Below, in pieces: positions 17,977 through 26,057 of a DNA stretch of 64,000 nucleotides. The DNA is from IOR16 sp963521065 (GTDB lineage Bacteria; Bacillota; Clostridia; Peptostreptococcales; Anaerovoracaceae), in contig CAUQTI010000004.1 of the NCBI GenBank assembly GCA_963521065.1, positions 148,790 through 212,789 on the forward strand, written 5' to 3'. Position numbers and translations under genes: made by a program. Numbering within the stretch: position 1 is the stretch's first letter; the number at the start of each line of letters is the position of its first letter. The notes under the pieces are model-generated. The model was not told where the DNA came from and did no database searches. It saw only the letters and a program-made list of their open reading frames with translations.

Positions 17977-19119
17977 TTGCAGTATTTAGAAGATTTTAAA
18001 ACGATTGTAGAACAGCAGTTGAAAAGAGTAGAGCGGATGAAAAGTGATACCGCTTTTATTGATTACCATACTTTGGATAAGATCATTATCGGTGTCATTG
18101 GCGGAGACGGAATCGGTCCGGCAATTACCTCCCACGCACAGCGTATTTTAGAAAAACTGTTAGAAAACGAAATTGAAGCAGGAAAAGTAGAATTGCGTAC
18201 CATAGACGGCTTGACCATTGAGAATCGTGCTTCTGCCAAAACCGCTATCCCCTCTGACGTTCTAGCGGAAATCAAAAAGTGCCACGTCCTGTTGAAAGGA
18301 CCTACCACTACACCAAGAAAGGGCGACCATTGGGGAAACATTGAAAGCGCGAATGTCGCTATGCGAAAAGAGCTTGATTTGTTTGCAAATGTACGTCCGG
18401 TAAAGGTTCCTGAGCTTGGCATTGACTGGACCTTCTTCCGCGAAAATACAGAGTGCCTTTATGCAATGGGAAGCCAAGGCGTTCATATCAGCGACGATCT
18501 TGCCATTGATTTTCGAGTCATTACAAACCCGGGAACGGAGCGAATTGCCCGCCAGGCCTTTGAGTATGCAAGAGCAAATGGTAAAAAACGTGTGTCTATC
18601 ATTACGAAAGCAAACATTGTAAAAGCCACCGACGGAAAATTCCTTGAAATCTGCAAAAAAATCGGTGAGGAATACCCTGAAATTGAAGTGGATGATTGGT
18701 ATATCGATATCATGACCGCAAAGCTGATTGATGAAAAAAGAAGAAGTCAATTTGAAGTCTTCATCCTGCCGAATCTCTATGGAGATATCTTGACCGATGA
18801 AGCCGCAGAATTTCAAGGCGGTGTCGGTACCGCAGGAAGTGCGAATCTGGGGAAACACTATGCCATGTTTGAAGCGGTACACGGCTCTGCACCGAGAATG
18901 GTGGAGGAAGGTCGTGATATTTATGCGGACCCTTGCAGCGTAATCCGTGCCGCTGCCATGCTTTTAAGCCACATCGGCTATCAAAAACAGGCGGATGCAC
19001 TCTTCTCTGCTCTCGATATTTGTACGGTCACAGAAAAAAAATTGACCATTACAGGAAAACCTGACGGTGCAACAGGTTCTGCGTTTGCAGACTACATTCT
19101 GGAAACGATTAGGAGGTAA
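17977..19119 (+). CDS. Isocitrate dehydrogenase (NAD(P)-dependent, IDH/IPMDH family)
   Basis: Oxidative decarboxylation of isocitrate to 2-oxoglutarate, 380 residues. The Rossmann-like core begins after a 35-residue N-terminal extension (IIIGVIGGDGIGP). The substrate loop RENTECLYAMGS has the ENTE form used by isocitrate rather than isopropylmalate enzymes; catalytic Lys and Tyr lie in ITKANIVKATDG and ENTECLY, and metal-binding Asp residues in NLYGDILTDEAAEFQGG. The start is a TTG at 17977 preceded six bases upstream by AAAGGAGG. It begins 12 bp after the aconitase stop, which supports the isocitrate assignment. Cofactor preference is not resolved. Confidence 0.88.
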   Translation: MQYLEDFKTIVEQQLKRVERMKSDTAFIDYHTLDKIIIGVIGGDGIGPAITSHAQRILEKLLENEIEAGKVELRTIDGLTIENRASAKTAIPSDVLAEIKKCHVLLKGPTTTPRKGDHWGNIESANVAMRKELDLFANVRPVKVPELGIDWTFFRENTECLYAMGSQGVHISDDLAIDFRVITNPGTERIARQAFEYARANGKKRVSIITKANIVKATDGKFLEICKKIGEEYPEIEVDDWYIDIMTAKLIDEKRRSQFEVFILPNLYGDILTDEAAEFQGGVGTAGSANLGKHYAMFEAVHGSAPRMVEEGRDIYADPCSVIRAAAMLLSHIGYQKQADALFSALDICTVTEKKLTITGKPDGATGSAFADYILETIRR

Positions 19120-19125
19120 TATTTC

Positions 19126-19782
19126 ATGTTTAAGGATACTGCCGGAATTAAAACAACCGGGCTTCCACTTTCTTCAAATTTATTCTTGCAGCTTCGCTCT
19201 GACATTCTTCAAGGGAAATTAAAATCCGGAGAAAAATTAACAGAACAGCGTATCTGTGACGAATATTCAGTCAGCCGTACACCGGTGCGTGAAGCCTTTC
19301 GCCAGCTAGAGCTGGATGGCCTGATTGAAACCATCCCAAACCGGGGTGCCTTTGTTCTCGGTGTTACAACAGAAGATATTCAGGATATGTACGTTCTTCG
19401 AAAAGCCTATGAAGCAATTGCCGTAAGATGGGCTATCGAGCGTATTACAAAAGAAGAATTTGAAGAATTGCAAGAGGCTTATGAATTTATGGAATTTTAT
19501 ACCATGAAAAAAGATATGGATAAAATGCTGAATATTAATATGCATTTTCATGAGTTGATATATAATGCCGCGCATAACCGTATGCTAAAACATGTTCTAT
19601 CTTCTTATCAGTTCTACACCAAGCAGACGAAGGCAAACCGAACCTATGTAGATCAGTATCTTGATGAAGTGCTGAATGAACATAAAAAGATATTTGATGC
19701 CTTTGTTGCAAAAGATCCGGATGCGGGAGCAGAAGCCATCACAATTCACCTTGAAAATGCAAAAAAACGTGCCAGACTATAA
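19126..19782 (+). CDS. GntR family regulator, FadR/FCD subfamily
   Basis: 218 residues: winged helix at about 15-80 (RICDEYSVSRTPVREAFRQLELDGLI, typical GntR recognition helix) and an FCD effector domain with the metal/ligand-binding pattern NMHFHELIYNAAHNRML. It starts 6 bp after isocitrate dehydrogenase behind AGGAGG, so it is the third gene of the operon. It probably senses a carboxylate such as citrate and controls the operon through the palindrome at the promoter; effector and sign of control are inferred. Confidence 0.9.
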   Translation: MFKDTAGIKTTGLPLSSNLFLQLRSDILQGKLKSGEKLTEQRICDEYSVSRTPVREAFRQLELDGLIETIPNRGAFVLGVTTEDIQDMYVLRKAYEAIAVRWAIERITKEEFEELQEAYEFMEFYTMKKDMDKMLNINMHFHELIYNAAHNRMLKHVLSSYQFYTKQTKANRTYVDQYLDEVLNEHKKIFDAFVAKDPDAGAEAITIHLENAKKRARL

Positions 19783-19793
19783 AAGTGATATAA

Positions 19794-19838
19794 AAAAATG
19801 CGGAGCGGTCAAAGAAGAATTGACTGCTCCGCATTTTT
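19794..19838. terminator. Bidirectional intrinsic terminator
   Basis: AAAAATGCGGAGC pairs with GCTCCGCATTTTT around a loop that extends the stem (GGTCA/TGAC). T-runs occur in both directions, so it serves both the aconitase operon and the converging gene at 19848-20249. Confidence 0.85.
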
Positions 19839-19847
19839 ATTTTTTCT

Positions 19848-20249
19848 CTATTGCTTCTTTGCCTTACTGCCCCTCAACCAAAGTATAAAATAAACCCCTG
19901 AAAGAATCGGCGCATTATAAAGTCCCTGCTTCCATTCCAAAGAAAGCGGAATCTCAAGAAAAGAGATACCCATATAGATGCAACTACAAGAGACTGCATA
20001 AATGCTGCAGATTTGTCGTGCCAATTTATTGCTTAAAAATTCTACACTTAGAAAACAGAAACCTCCAAGAAGTGCTCCCATTGCGACCAGTGAGACCATT
20101 GTAATAAAAATAGAAAGGAGCACAGCACCTGTATAGTTATCCCAAACGTCCACTCCTGCCCTCTTCACAAGCGTTTGCCAAGCTACATGTATGAGATAAA
20201 GAATAAGAGGAGTACACACCAAATAAATATATTTTTTCTTTTCTTCCAT
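19848..20249 (-). CDS. Uncharacterised membrane protein
   Basis: 133 residues with four predicted membrane helices (about 8-26, 42-64, 80-98 and 108-124), a charged N-terminus (MEEKKKY) and a basic C-terminal tail (RGSKAKKQ). I do not recognise the family. A fair ribosome binding site (AAAGGGA) precedes the ATG. It stands alone, with terminators or palindromes on both sides, and neighbours give no functional hint. Confidence 0.65.
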   Translation of the reverse strand: MEEKKKYIYLVCTPLILYLIHVAWQTLVKRAGVDVWDNYTGAVLLSIFITMVSLVAMGALLGGFCFLSVEFLSNKLARQICSIYAVSCSCIYMGISFLEIPLSLEWKQGLYNAPILSGVYFILWLRGSKAKKQ

Positions 20250-20364
20250 TTTGGTATCCCTTTCCCGTCGCTATAGTATGAAGCTCTAATTTCAAACTTC
20301 GACAGTACTAATGTACCAAAATACAACCGCCTTTTCAAGTCGTAAAATACAAATTAATAAAATT

Positions 20365-20380
20365 ATTGGAATATTCCAAT
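20365..20380. repeat. Palindrome, probable weak terminator of the PhoH-like gene
   Basis: Perfect 16-bp palindrome ATTGGAATATTCCAAT located 15 bp after the stop of the 21786-20395 gene and followed on that strand by AT-rich sequence with T-runs. It may be a weak terminator or a protein-binding site. Confidence 0.4.
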
Positions 20381-20394
20381 TAAAATTATATTTT

Positions 20395-21786
20395 CTACAA
20401 GCTCTCCTCTGCCGCTTTCGCAAGCTCACTGCGTTCTACTTCCTCCAAGCAAACGTGACCGGTGATTTTATACGGCTTCATTTTTTCTATCACATATACA
20501 AGCCCATTCGATTTGGAGTCAACCAGAGTATTGTCGATTTGATTATCCGATGGGTCTCCAATCATGACAAATTTTGCATCCTGCCCTGCTCTTGTAAGCA
20601 TCAGCTTTGCCAAATGCGGCGTCATTTCCTGTGCTTCATCAATGATTACCATCGCGTTTGAAAGCGTTCTGCCCCGCATAAAAGCAAATGTCTTCATCTC
20701 AATAATGCCCGCTTCTTTGTACTGCTCTAAGAAGCTCTCCGCAGAAAAGACCGGCTTTTCGTTATACTCCCTTCTCTTCTTCGCATTTTTTTCCAGCTTA
20801 TCGTTTTTTGCTGCGCCTTGCTTCTTAGTCCGCTCACTCATTAAGCTCTCGATTGCGTCTCCAAACGAATCCATAAACGGTTTAAGCTTTGCAGATTCCT
20901 TTCCCGGCAAATAACCGATGGAGTCTCCTGCTGATATGACCGGCTTAATTAAGATAATCTTATCATACACATTATTCTCAATTACCTTCTGCAAAGCAGC
21001 TGCTACAGACAGAATGGATTTCCCGGTTCCCGCACCGCCGCTGAGTGTTACGAGAGGAATCGTATCGTCCATAAGTAGTTCGAACGCCATCCTCTGCTCT
21101 CGATTTCTAGGCGTCAGGCCCCATGCCTTGTCGCTCGCATATTTTAAGGGTACAATCTTATTTCCATCAAATTTTGCAAGCGTTTCATGGGACTCACGAT
21201 CACTGCTTTTGATGCAGAAAAATTCATTTGGAAATGCCTCCCCTGTTTTTTTATTTAATTTTAATCCGCCTTGATAAATCTTATCAATCTGTGCTGAAGA
21301 CAAAGAAACCTCCTTGTAGCCGCGGAAAATATGCTCTACATCAATTTTATCACCCTGATAATCCTGAACTTCAAGACCCATTGCTTCCGCCTTGATTGCC
21401 GCACACAGATCCTTTGTTACCAGAATGGTATCCATATCTTTAGATTCATTTTTTATATTCATTGCAATGGTCAATATCTTATTGTCATTCTTACTCAAAT
21501 CCATGCCATCAGGAACAGAAATTGCGTTCATATGATTCAGCTCCACACGCAAAGTTCCACCATGTGGCAGTGTGACACCCTTATTTAAATCCCCGAATTT
21601 TCTTGTGCTATTGATTTCCCGAATTGCCTCTCTCGCTTGGTATCCTAAGATTCCTTCTTTTTTCTTCAGTTGGTCCAGCTCCTCCAAACATATGATTGGA
21701 AGAATGATATTATTATCTTCAAACGTATGAATACATCCCGGAAAATGAATCAGAACATTCGTGTCCAAAATATAATTTTTAACCAA
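20395..21786 (-). CDS. PhoH2-like protein: PIN ribonuclease domain fused to PhoH ATPase
   Basis: 463 residues. The N-terminal PIN domain (about 1-135) opens with YILDTNVLIHFPG and carries the acidic residues of the nuclease site (LDTN, EELDQLKK). The C-terminal PhoH ATPase/helicase has Walker A GGAGTGKSILSVAAA, KPVISAGDSIGYLPG and Walker B MVIIDEAQEMTPH, with GDPSDNQID as the sensor. PhoH2 proteins couple RNA unwinding to cleavage. The start is TTG at 21786 behind AAGGAGG. No antitoxin-like small frame precedes it, so this is probably the housekeeping YlaK-type form rather than a toxin pair. Confidence 0.92.
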   Translation of the reverse strand: MVKNYILDTNVLIHFPGCIHTFEDNNIILPIICLEELDQLKKKEGILGYQAREAIREINSTRKFGDLNKGVTLPHGGTLRVELNHMNAISVPDGMDLSKNDNKILTIAMNIKNESKDMDTILVTKDLCAAIKAEAMGLEVQDYQGDKIDVEHIFRGYKEVSLSSAQIDKIYQGGLKLNKKTGEAFPNEFFCIKSSDRESHETLAKFDGNKIVPLKYASDKAWGLTPRNREQRMAFELLMDDTIPLVTLSGGAGTGKSILSVAAALQKVIENNVYDKIILIKPVISAGDSIGYLPGKESAKLKPFMDSFGDAIESLMSERTKKQGAAKNDKLEKNAKKRREYNEKPVFSAESFLEQYKEAGIIEMKTFAFMRGRTLSNAMVIIDEAQEMTPHLAKLMLTRAGQDAKFVMIGDPSDNQIDNTLVDSKSNGLVYVIEKMKPYKITGHVCLEEVERSELAKAAEESL

Positions 21787-21891
21787 GGGAATTCCTCCTT
21801 ATTTTTCAATGGAATGTTTTTTGCGTAATAGAGACAGTCTCAGATTTTAAATCTATACCTTATACTATGATGCCCTGCCGCTAAGAGCTAC

Positions 21892-24021
21892 TTAACAGGG
21901 AGCAGCTTCCTTTAAAATAAATTGATTCACTAATTTATTTAAATTCTGTGATTGTTCAGAAAGCTGCTCACTGGCGGAAGCAGTTTCTTCACTTGCCGCT
22001 GAATTGGTCTGCACAATACCTGAAATTTCTTCTAAGCCCGAATTGATTTTAGAAGCGGCTTCTGCTTGTTCCTGTGCACTTTCCTCAATTTCTCCTATCA
22101 TAGCCGCGATCTTCTTACTTCCTAAAACAACGCCTTCCATTGAATCTGCTGTATGCGCTGCCGTAACAACGCCTTTTTGGATTGCTTTCATTGAGCCTTC
22201 AATTAACTGGTTGATGTCACTTGCTGAATCGGATACTTTAGAGGCCAGATTCCGCACCTCACCTGCTACAACAGCAAAGCCTCTGCCGGCGTTTCCTGCC
22301 CTCGCGGCTTCTACCGCTGCATTTAATGCCAAAACCTTCGTTTGAAATGCAATCCCCTCTATAACCTTCATTATTTTTTTTATTTCCTTTGACTCCTTGC
22401 TGATTTCTTCCATATCACAAAGCATCATTTTTACCTGCTCATTGCTGTTTAAGGCCCCCTCCTTCACATTCTGAACGACTTCATTTGCAAAAGTTACATT
22501 CCTTGCAGTTTCTGCAATGCGTCCGGACACCGCTCCCAAAACCGCTGTCATCCGCTGAACCTGCTCTGCTTGAGAAGCGGCCCCCTGTGCCATGGATTGT
22601 GATGTGCAGGAAATCTGTTCTGCACCCGCTAACACCTCTCCCGATGCTCGATTTACTTGAAGAAGATCTTCTGATATTTTATAGATAAATTTAGTAAAGC
22701 AATGCTCAATCTCTCTGAAATCACCTTGAAACTCTCTTGAAAAAGATAGATTGAAGTAACCTAATTCCAAGCTCTTCATCGCCTCCTCAATTTCTTTAAT
22801 ATACATAGAAAGACTACTCGTCATCTCTCTCATACTATCTGCCAATCTTCCAAATTCGTCATTACTTTTATATTGAACCGGCTGGTTCAGTGTGCCTTCT
22901 GCAATTACCTTCATACCAATCTCCAACTCTCGAAGTGGAATGAGGAATTTTCGAATGCGCTGGGATAAAAGCACTGCCAGCACTGCCATTGCCGCCATTT
23001 GAATTGACACTAAAATCCAGACCATGCGATTTGTATTTCTCTTGTACTCTTTTTTATCCATCCCTGTAACCAACGTCCAGCCAAAGTTTTCCTCTCTCTG
23101 GGCGAAGCCAACTCTTTGCTCTCCCGAAAAATTATAAGAAATCAATTCCCCATCCGCTTTTTGGATGCCTTCCAATAAACTTGCATCCAGATTTGCTTCA
23201 GAAAGCCGCTTCCCAGACAGACTGGAATCCGTATAGGCAATAATTTGGTCGTTTGAATCCACAATCATGCTTTTTCCCGTTTCTCCAAATGCATTGTCTG
23301 AAAGGAATTTTTCCATATTTGAAAGGTTGATATCCAACCCAATCAGGCCAATCACACCATCTCCCCCATCACTATAAACCGGAACTGCGATTGTAATACA
23401 AAGTTTTCCGGTTACTACGTTTTCATACGGCTCTGTTAAAATCTTTTTCTTTTCTTCTATCGCACGATAGTACGGCGCATTTTTTAGAGAGAATGACTCT
23501 GGCAAATACGTCTTTACTTCATCGATGTAGCTGTCTTCTGCCACGCTGCCGATATAAAGTGAATTGATATTATTAAAATTTACTTTTACATCCAGCAGAG
23601 TATTTACAATTTCAGCGTATTTTTCATAGTCCCTCATGGAATTTTGTTTGTCCGTAGCTTCTAACAGCGAAATCACCTCTCCATTTTTTGAAAGAGTAAC
23701 CGCAATGGCTGCATATTTATCAATATAATCTTCAGTCAAAGCCGTAACAGTTTCATTAATTTGGCGAATGTGTTCTTTTTCCTTGTTTTCCCACATCGTT
23801 CCCACAGTAAATCCAATTAACCCTACTGCCATGAAACTAAAAAGAAGCATTGCCGCCGCCAAAAATAAAATTATTTTCGTGACAATACTCCGTGGCTCTC
23901 TAAAATCTATTTTTTTTATTTTTATTTGAAAATTTTTTCGTTTACTCAACCATCGATTCCCCTTCATCTTATAAAACAACAGCTTTTTTTTCCATTTATT
24001 AAGCAACGACTTTTTTTCCAT
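21892..24021 (-). CDS. Methyl-accepting chemotaxis protein with long basic N-terminus
   Basis: 709-residue chemoreceptor. A 45-residue Lys/Arg-rich cytoplasmic N-terminus precedes TM1 (about 46-70); a Cache-like extracytoplasmic sensor follows (YRAIEEKKKILTEPYENVVTGKL, GVIGLIGLDINL), then TM2 (about 332-354), HAMP and the signalling hairpin. The tip reads GIAFQTKVLALNAAVEAARAG: the Asn found in most receptors (QTNxL) is Lys. The ATG follows GAGGAGG. It is unlike the 307-2340 receptor in sensor sequence, so it is a separate lineage rather than a recent copy. Confidence 0.93.
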   Translation of the reverse strand: MEKKSLLNKWKKKLLFYKMKGNRWLSKRKNFQIKIKKIDFREPRSIVTKIILFLAAAMLLFSFMAVGLIGFTVGTMWENKEKEHIRQINETVTALTEDYIDKYAAIAVTLSKNGEVISLLEATDKQNSMRDYEKYAEIVNTLLDVKVNFNNINSLYIGSVAEDSYIDEVKTYLPESFSLKNAPYYRAIEEKKKILTEPYENVVTGKLCITIAVPVYSDGGDGVIGLIGLDINLSNMEKFLSDNAFGETGKSMIVDSNDQIIAYTDSSLSGKRLSEANLDASLLEGIQKADGELISYNFSGEQRVGFAQREENFGWTLVTGMDKKEYKRNTNRMVWILVSIQMAAMAVLAVLLSQRIRKFLIPLRELEIGMKVIAEGTLNQPVQYKSNDEFGRLADSMREMTSSLSMYIKEIEEAMKSLELGYFNLSFSREFQGDFREIEHCFTKFIYKISEDLLQVNRASGEVLAGAEQISCTSQSMAQGAASQAEQVQRMTAVLGAVSGRIAETARNVTFANEVVQNVKEGALNSNEQVKMMLCDMEEISKESKEIKKIMKVIEGIAFQTKVLALNAAVEAARAGNAGRGFAVVAGEVRNLASKVSDSASDINQLIEGSMKAIQKGVVTAAHTADSMEGVVLGSKKIAAMIGEIEESAQEQAEAASKINSGLEEISGIVQTNSAASEETASASEQLSEQSQNLNKLVNQFILKEAAPC

Positions 24022-24168
24022 TCTTAAGACCTCCTCTTTATTTTCTGTCTCAAGTATAAAATATCTTTTCGTATGGCTTGTTTAAAAAAAAGTAAAGATT
24101 ACGTAAAATTTCAACGAAATATTTTACTCAATTTTTACTTTTCATTCTTTTTTAACGTAAAACTAATT

Positions 24169-24177
24169 TGGTATGAT
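24169..24177 (+). promoter_or_regulatory. Extended -10 promoter for the EAL-GGDEF protein
   Basis: TGGTATGAT is an extended -10 element about 50 bp upstream of the revised start at 24225; no strong -35 is needed for this class. Confidence 0.4.
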
Positions 24178-24224
24178 TGAATCGATTAAAAAAATACAGT
24201 GTAAAAGCAGCATGGAGGACCTAT

Positions 24225-25973
24225 ATGAGGGACAGCAACCAAATGGCGTTGGATGAAATCATTCAGAACAAGCAAATTAAAACCGTTTTTCAACCGATTA
24301 TTTCCTTACGTGACGGTGGTATTTTGGGGCACGAAGCACTGAGCCGCCTTACAGAAAAAAGCAGCATTGAAAACATTGATATGCTGTTTCGTTACGCGGA
24401 AACATACAACCGCATCTGGGACTTGGAGTTATTATGCAGGACGAAGTCTCTGGAAGCCGCGTTTGAGTTTATGGTTCCTTCTTACAGCAAAAAACTGTTC
24501 TTAAATGTGAATCCTAAGGTAATTCACGATGATAAATTCAAAAAAGGCTTTACGAGATCTTTTCTTGCACAATATAAAATTTCGCCGGAGCGCATTATTT
24601 TTGAAATCACTGAGCGAAGTGTGATTCAAGATATGGAAAGCTTTCGCTTGTCTGTGGATCATTATAAAGGGCAGGATTATAAAATTGCAATCGACGATGC
24701 CGGTGCCGGATATTCCGGTCTTAATCTAATCAGTGACCTACATCCCAACTACATTAAACTAGACATGAATCTGATAAGAAATATTCATCAGAACAGCCAA
24801 AAATACGCGCTTGTAAAAGGAATGGTCGAATTCTCAAAAGTCTCCAGAACACATTTGATTGCAGAAGGAATCGAAACCTTTGAAGAATTAAAAACGTTAA
24901 TCCAGCTCGGCGTGCATTATGGACAGGGGTATTATATTCAACGCCCAAAGGAAGAAATTGAGACGATTGACGAGTGCCTTTTATCTGAAATCAGAAGCTT
25001 AAATGCAAAAAAGAATCACACCTCACAAAGCTTAATCTCCAACATTTATATTGAAAATCTATGTGGAAATATCGAACAAATAGAGCCTTCCAAAAAAATT
25101 CTGGATGTATATGAACTTTTTAAAGGAAGTCCTTCCTGTTTTGGCCTTTGCATTATCGATAAAGAAAAACCTGCCGGTATTATCACCCGGGACAAGCTCA
25201 CGTTGAAGCTAAGCGGTCACTATGGTTTTTCGTTGTATCAAAACAAAGAAATCCAGCAAATTATGGATCGCAATTTTTTATCCGTAGATTGTAAAACGCC
25301 GGTAAATATCGTTTCTTCCATTGCCATGTCTCGGGAAGAAGAACGGCTTTACGATTTTATCGTTGTTACAAAAAACGAAAAGTATCTTGGGATTGTAACC
25401 ATCAAAGATTTATTGCAGAAAACAACAGAAATTGAGGTATCTGTTGCCAAGCACCAAAATCCATTAACCGGACTTCCCGGCAATTTAATCATAGAACAGA
25501 AAATAAGCAAATGTCTTTCCGAAGGGGAAAACTATACGGTGGCATACCTTGATTTAAATAATTTTAAAGCTTACAATGATGTTTACGGTTTCGAAAAAGG
25601 TGACTTAGTCATTAAATTTTTCGCAGATCTTTTAAAAGCCTTTACTGGCGAGGAACAATTTATTGGACACATCGGCGGGGATGATTTTGTGATTATTTCA
25701 GATTCTCTCATCACGGATACTTTTTTCATTGAAATACAAACCCATTTTAAGGAAAAGATCGTCGAGTTTTACAATGACTTTGACCGAAATCGAAAATTCA
25801 TTACAGCATATAATCGCCACGGAAAGTTAGAGACATACCCTCTCATGAGTTTTACCTGCGTCTCTGTGAGCAGTGAATCACAAAATTTTAAGAATGTGCC
25901 GGAGCTGACAGAAAAGCTTGCTGAATTGAAAAAAGCGGCAAAGCAGGATGTTCGCAATGTAAGTATCTTATAA
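24225..25973 (+). CDS. EAL-CBS-GGDEF cyclic di-GMP signalling protein
   Basis: 582 residues, soluble. The N-terminal EAL phosphodiesterase domain (about 10-245) keeps the catalytic set: HEALSRL, LNVNPK, FEITERS, IDDAGAGYSG (Asp-Asp present, with Ala for the usual Phe), IKLD, AEGIE and GQGYY. A CBS pair follows (about 265-400), a likely nucleotide sensor. The C-terminal GGDEF domain starts NPLTGLPGN and has the active-site loop GGDDF rather than GGDEF/GGEEF, so cyclase activity is doubtful and it may be regulatory. The frame opens at a TTG at 24177, but GGAGG before the ATG at 24225 supports the later start. It is divergent from the neighbouring chemoreceptor. Confidence 0.9.
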   Translation: MRDSNQMALDEIIQNKQIKTVFQPIISLRDGGILGHEALSRLTEKSSIENIDMLFRYAETYNRIWDLELLCRTKSLEAAFEFMVPSYSKKLFLNVNPKVIHDDKFKKGFTRSFLAQYKISPERIIFEITERSVIQDMESFRLSVDHYKGQDYKIAIDDAGAGYSGLNLISDLHPNYIKLDMNLIRNIHQNSQKYALVKGMVEFSKVSRTHLIAEGIETFEELKTLIQLGVHYGQGYYIQRPKEEIETIDECLLSEIRSLNAKKNHTSQSLISNIYIENLCGNIEQIEPSKKILDVYELFKGSPSCFGLCIIDKEKPAGIITRDKLTLKLSGHYGFSLYQNKEIQQIMDRNFLSVDCKTPVNIVSSIAMSREEERLYDFIVVTKNEKYLGIVTIKDLLQKTTEIEVSVAKHQNPLTGLPGNLIIEQKISKCLSEGENYTVAYLDLNNFKAYNDVYGFEKGDLVIKFFADLLKAFTGEEQFIGHIGGDDFVIISDSLITDTFFIEIQTHFKEKIVEFYNDFDRNRKFITAYNRHGKLETYPLMSFTCVSVSSESQNFKNVPELTEKLAELKKAAKQDVRNVSIL

Positions 25974-25987
25974 CTCTTTCAAAAAAC

Positions 25988-26020
25988 AAAAATGCACCTT
26001 TTAATAAAAGATGCATTTTT
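25988..26020. terminator. Bidirectional intrinsic terminator
   Basis: AAAAATGCA...TGCATTTTT with an extended CTTTT/AAAAG stem lies between the convergent EAL-GGDEF gene and ileS; T-runs on both strands. Confidence 0.8.
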
Positions 26021-26057
26021 ATCAAAGATAACAGGCACTCGTAAGTAGAGGTTTTCC

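Noticed and set aside
20395..21786. PhoH2-type toxin-antitoxin pair
   Set aside because: No small antitoxin-like gene precedes the PIN-PhoH gene; a chemoreceptor ends 105 bp upstream.
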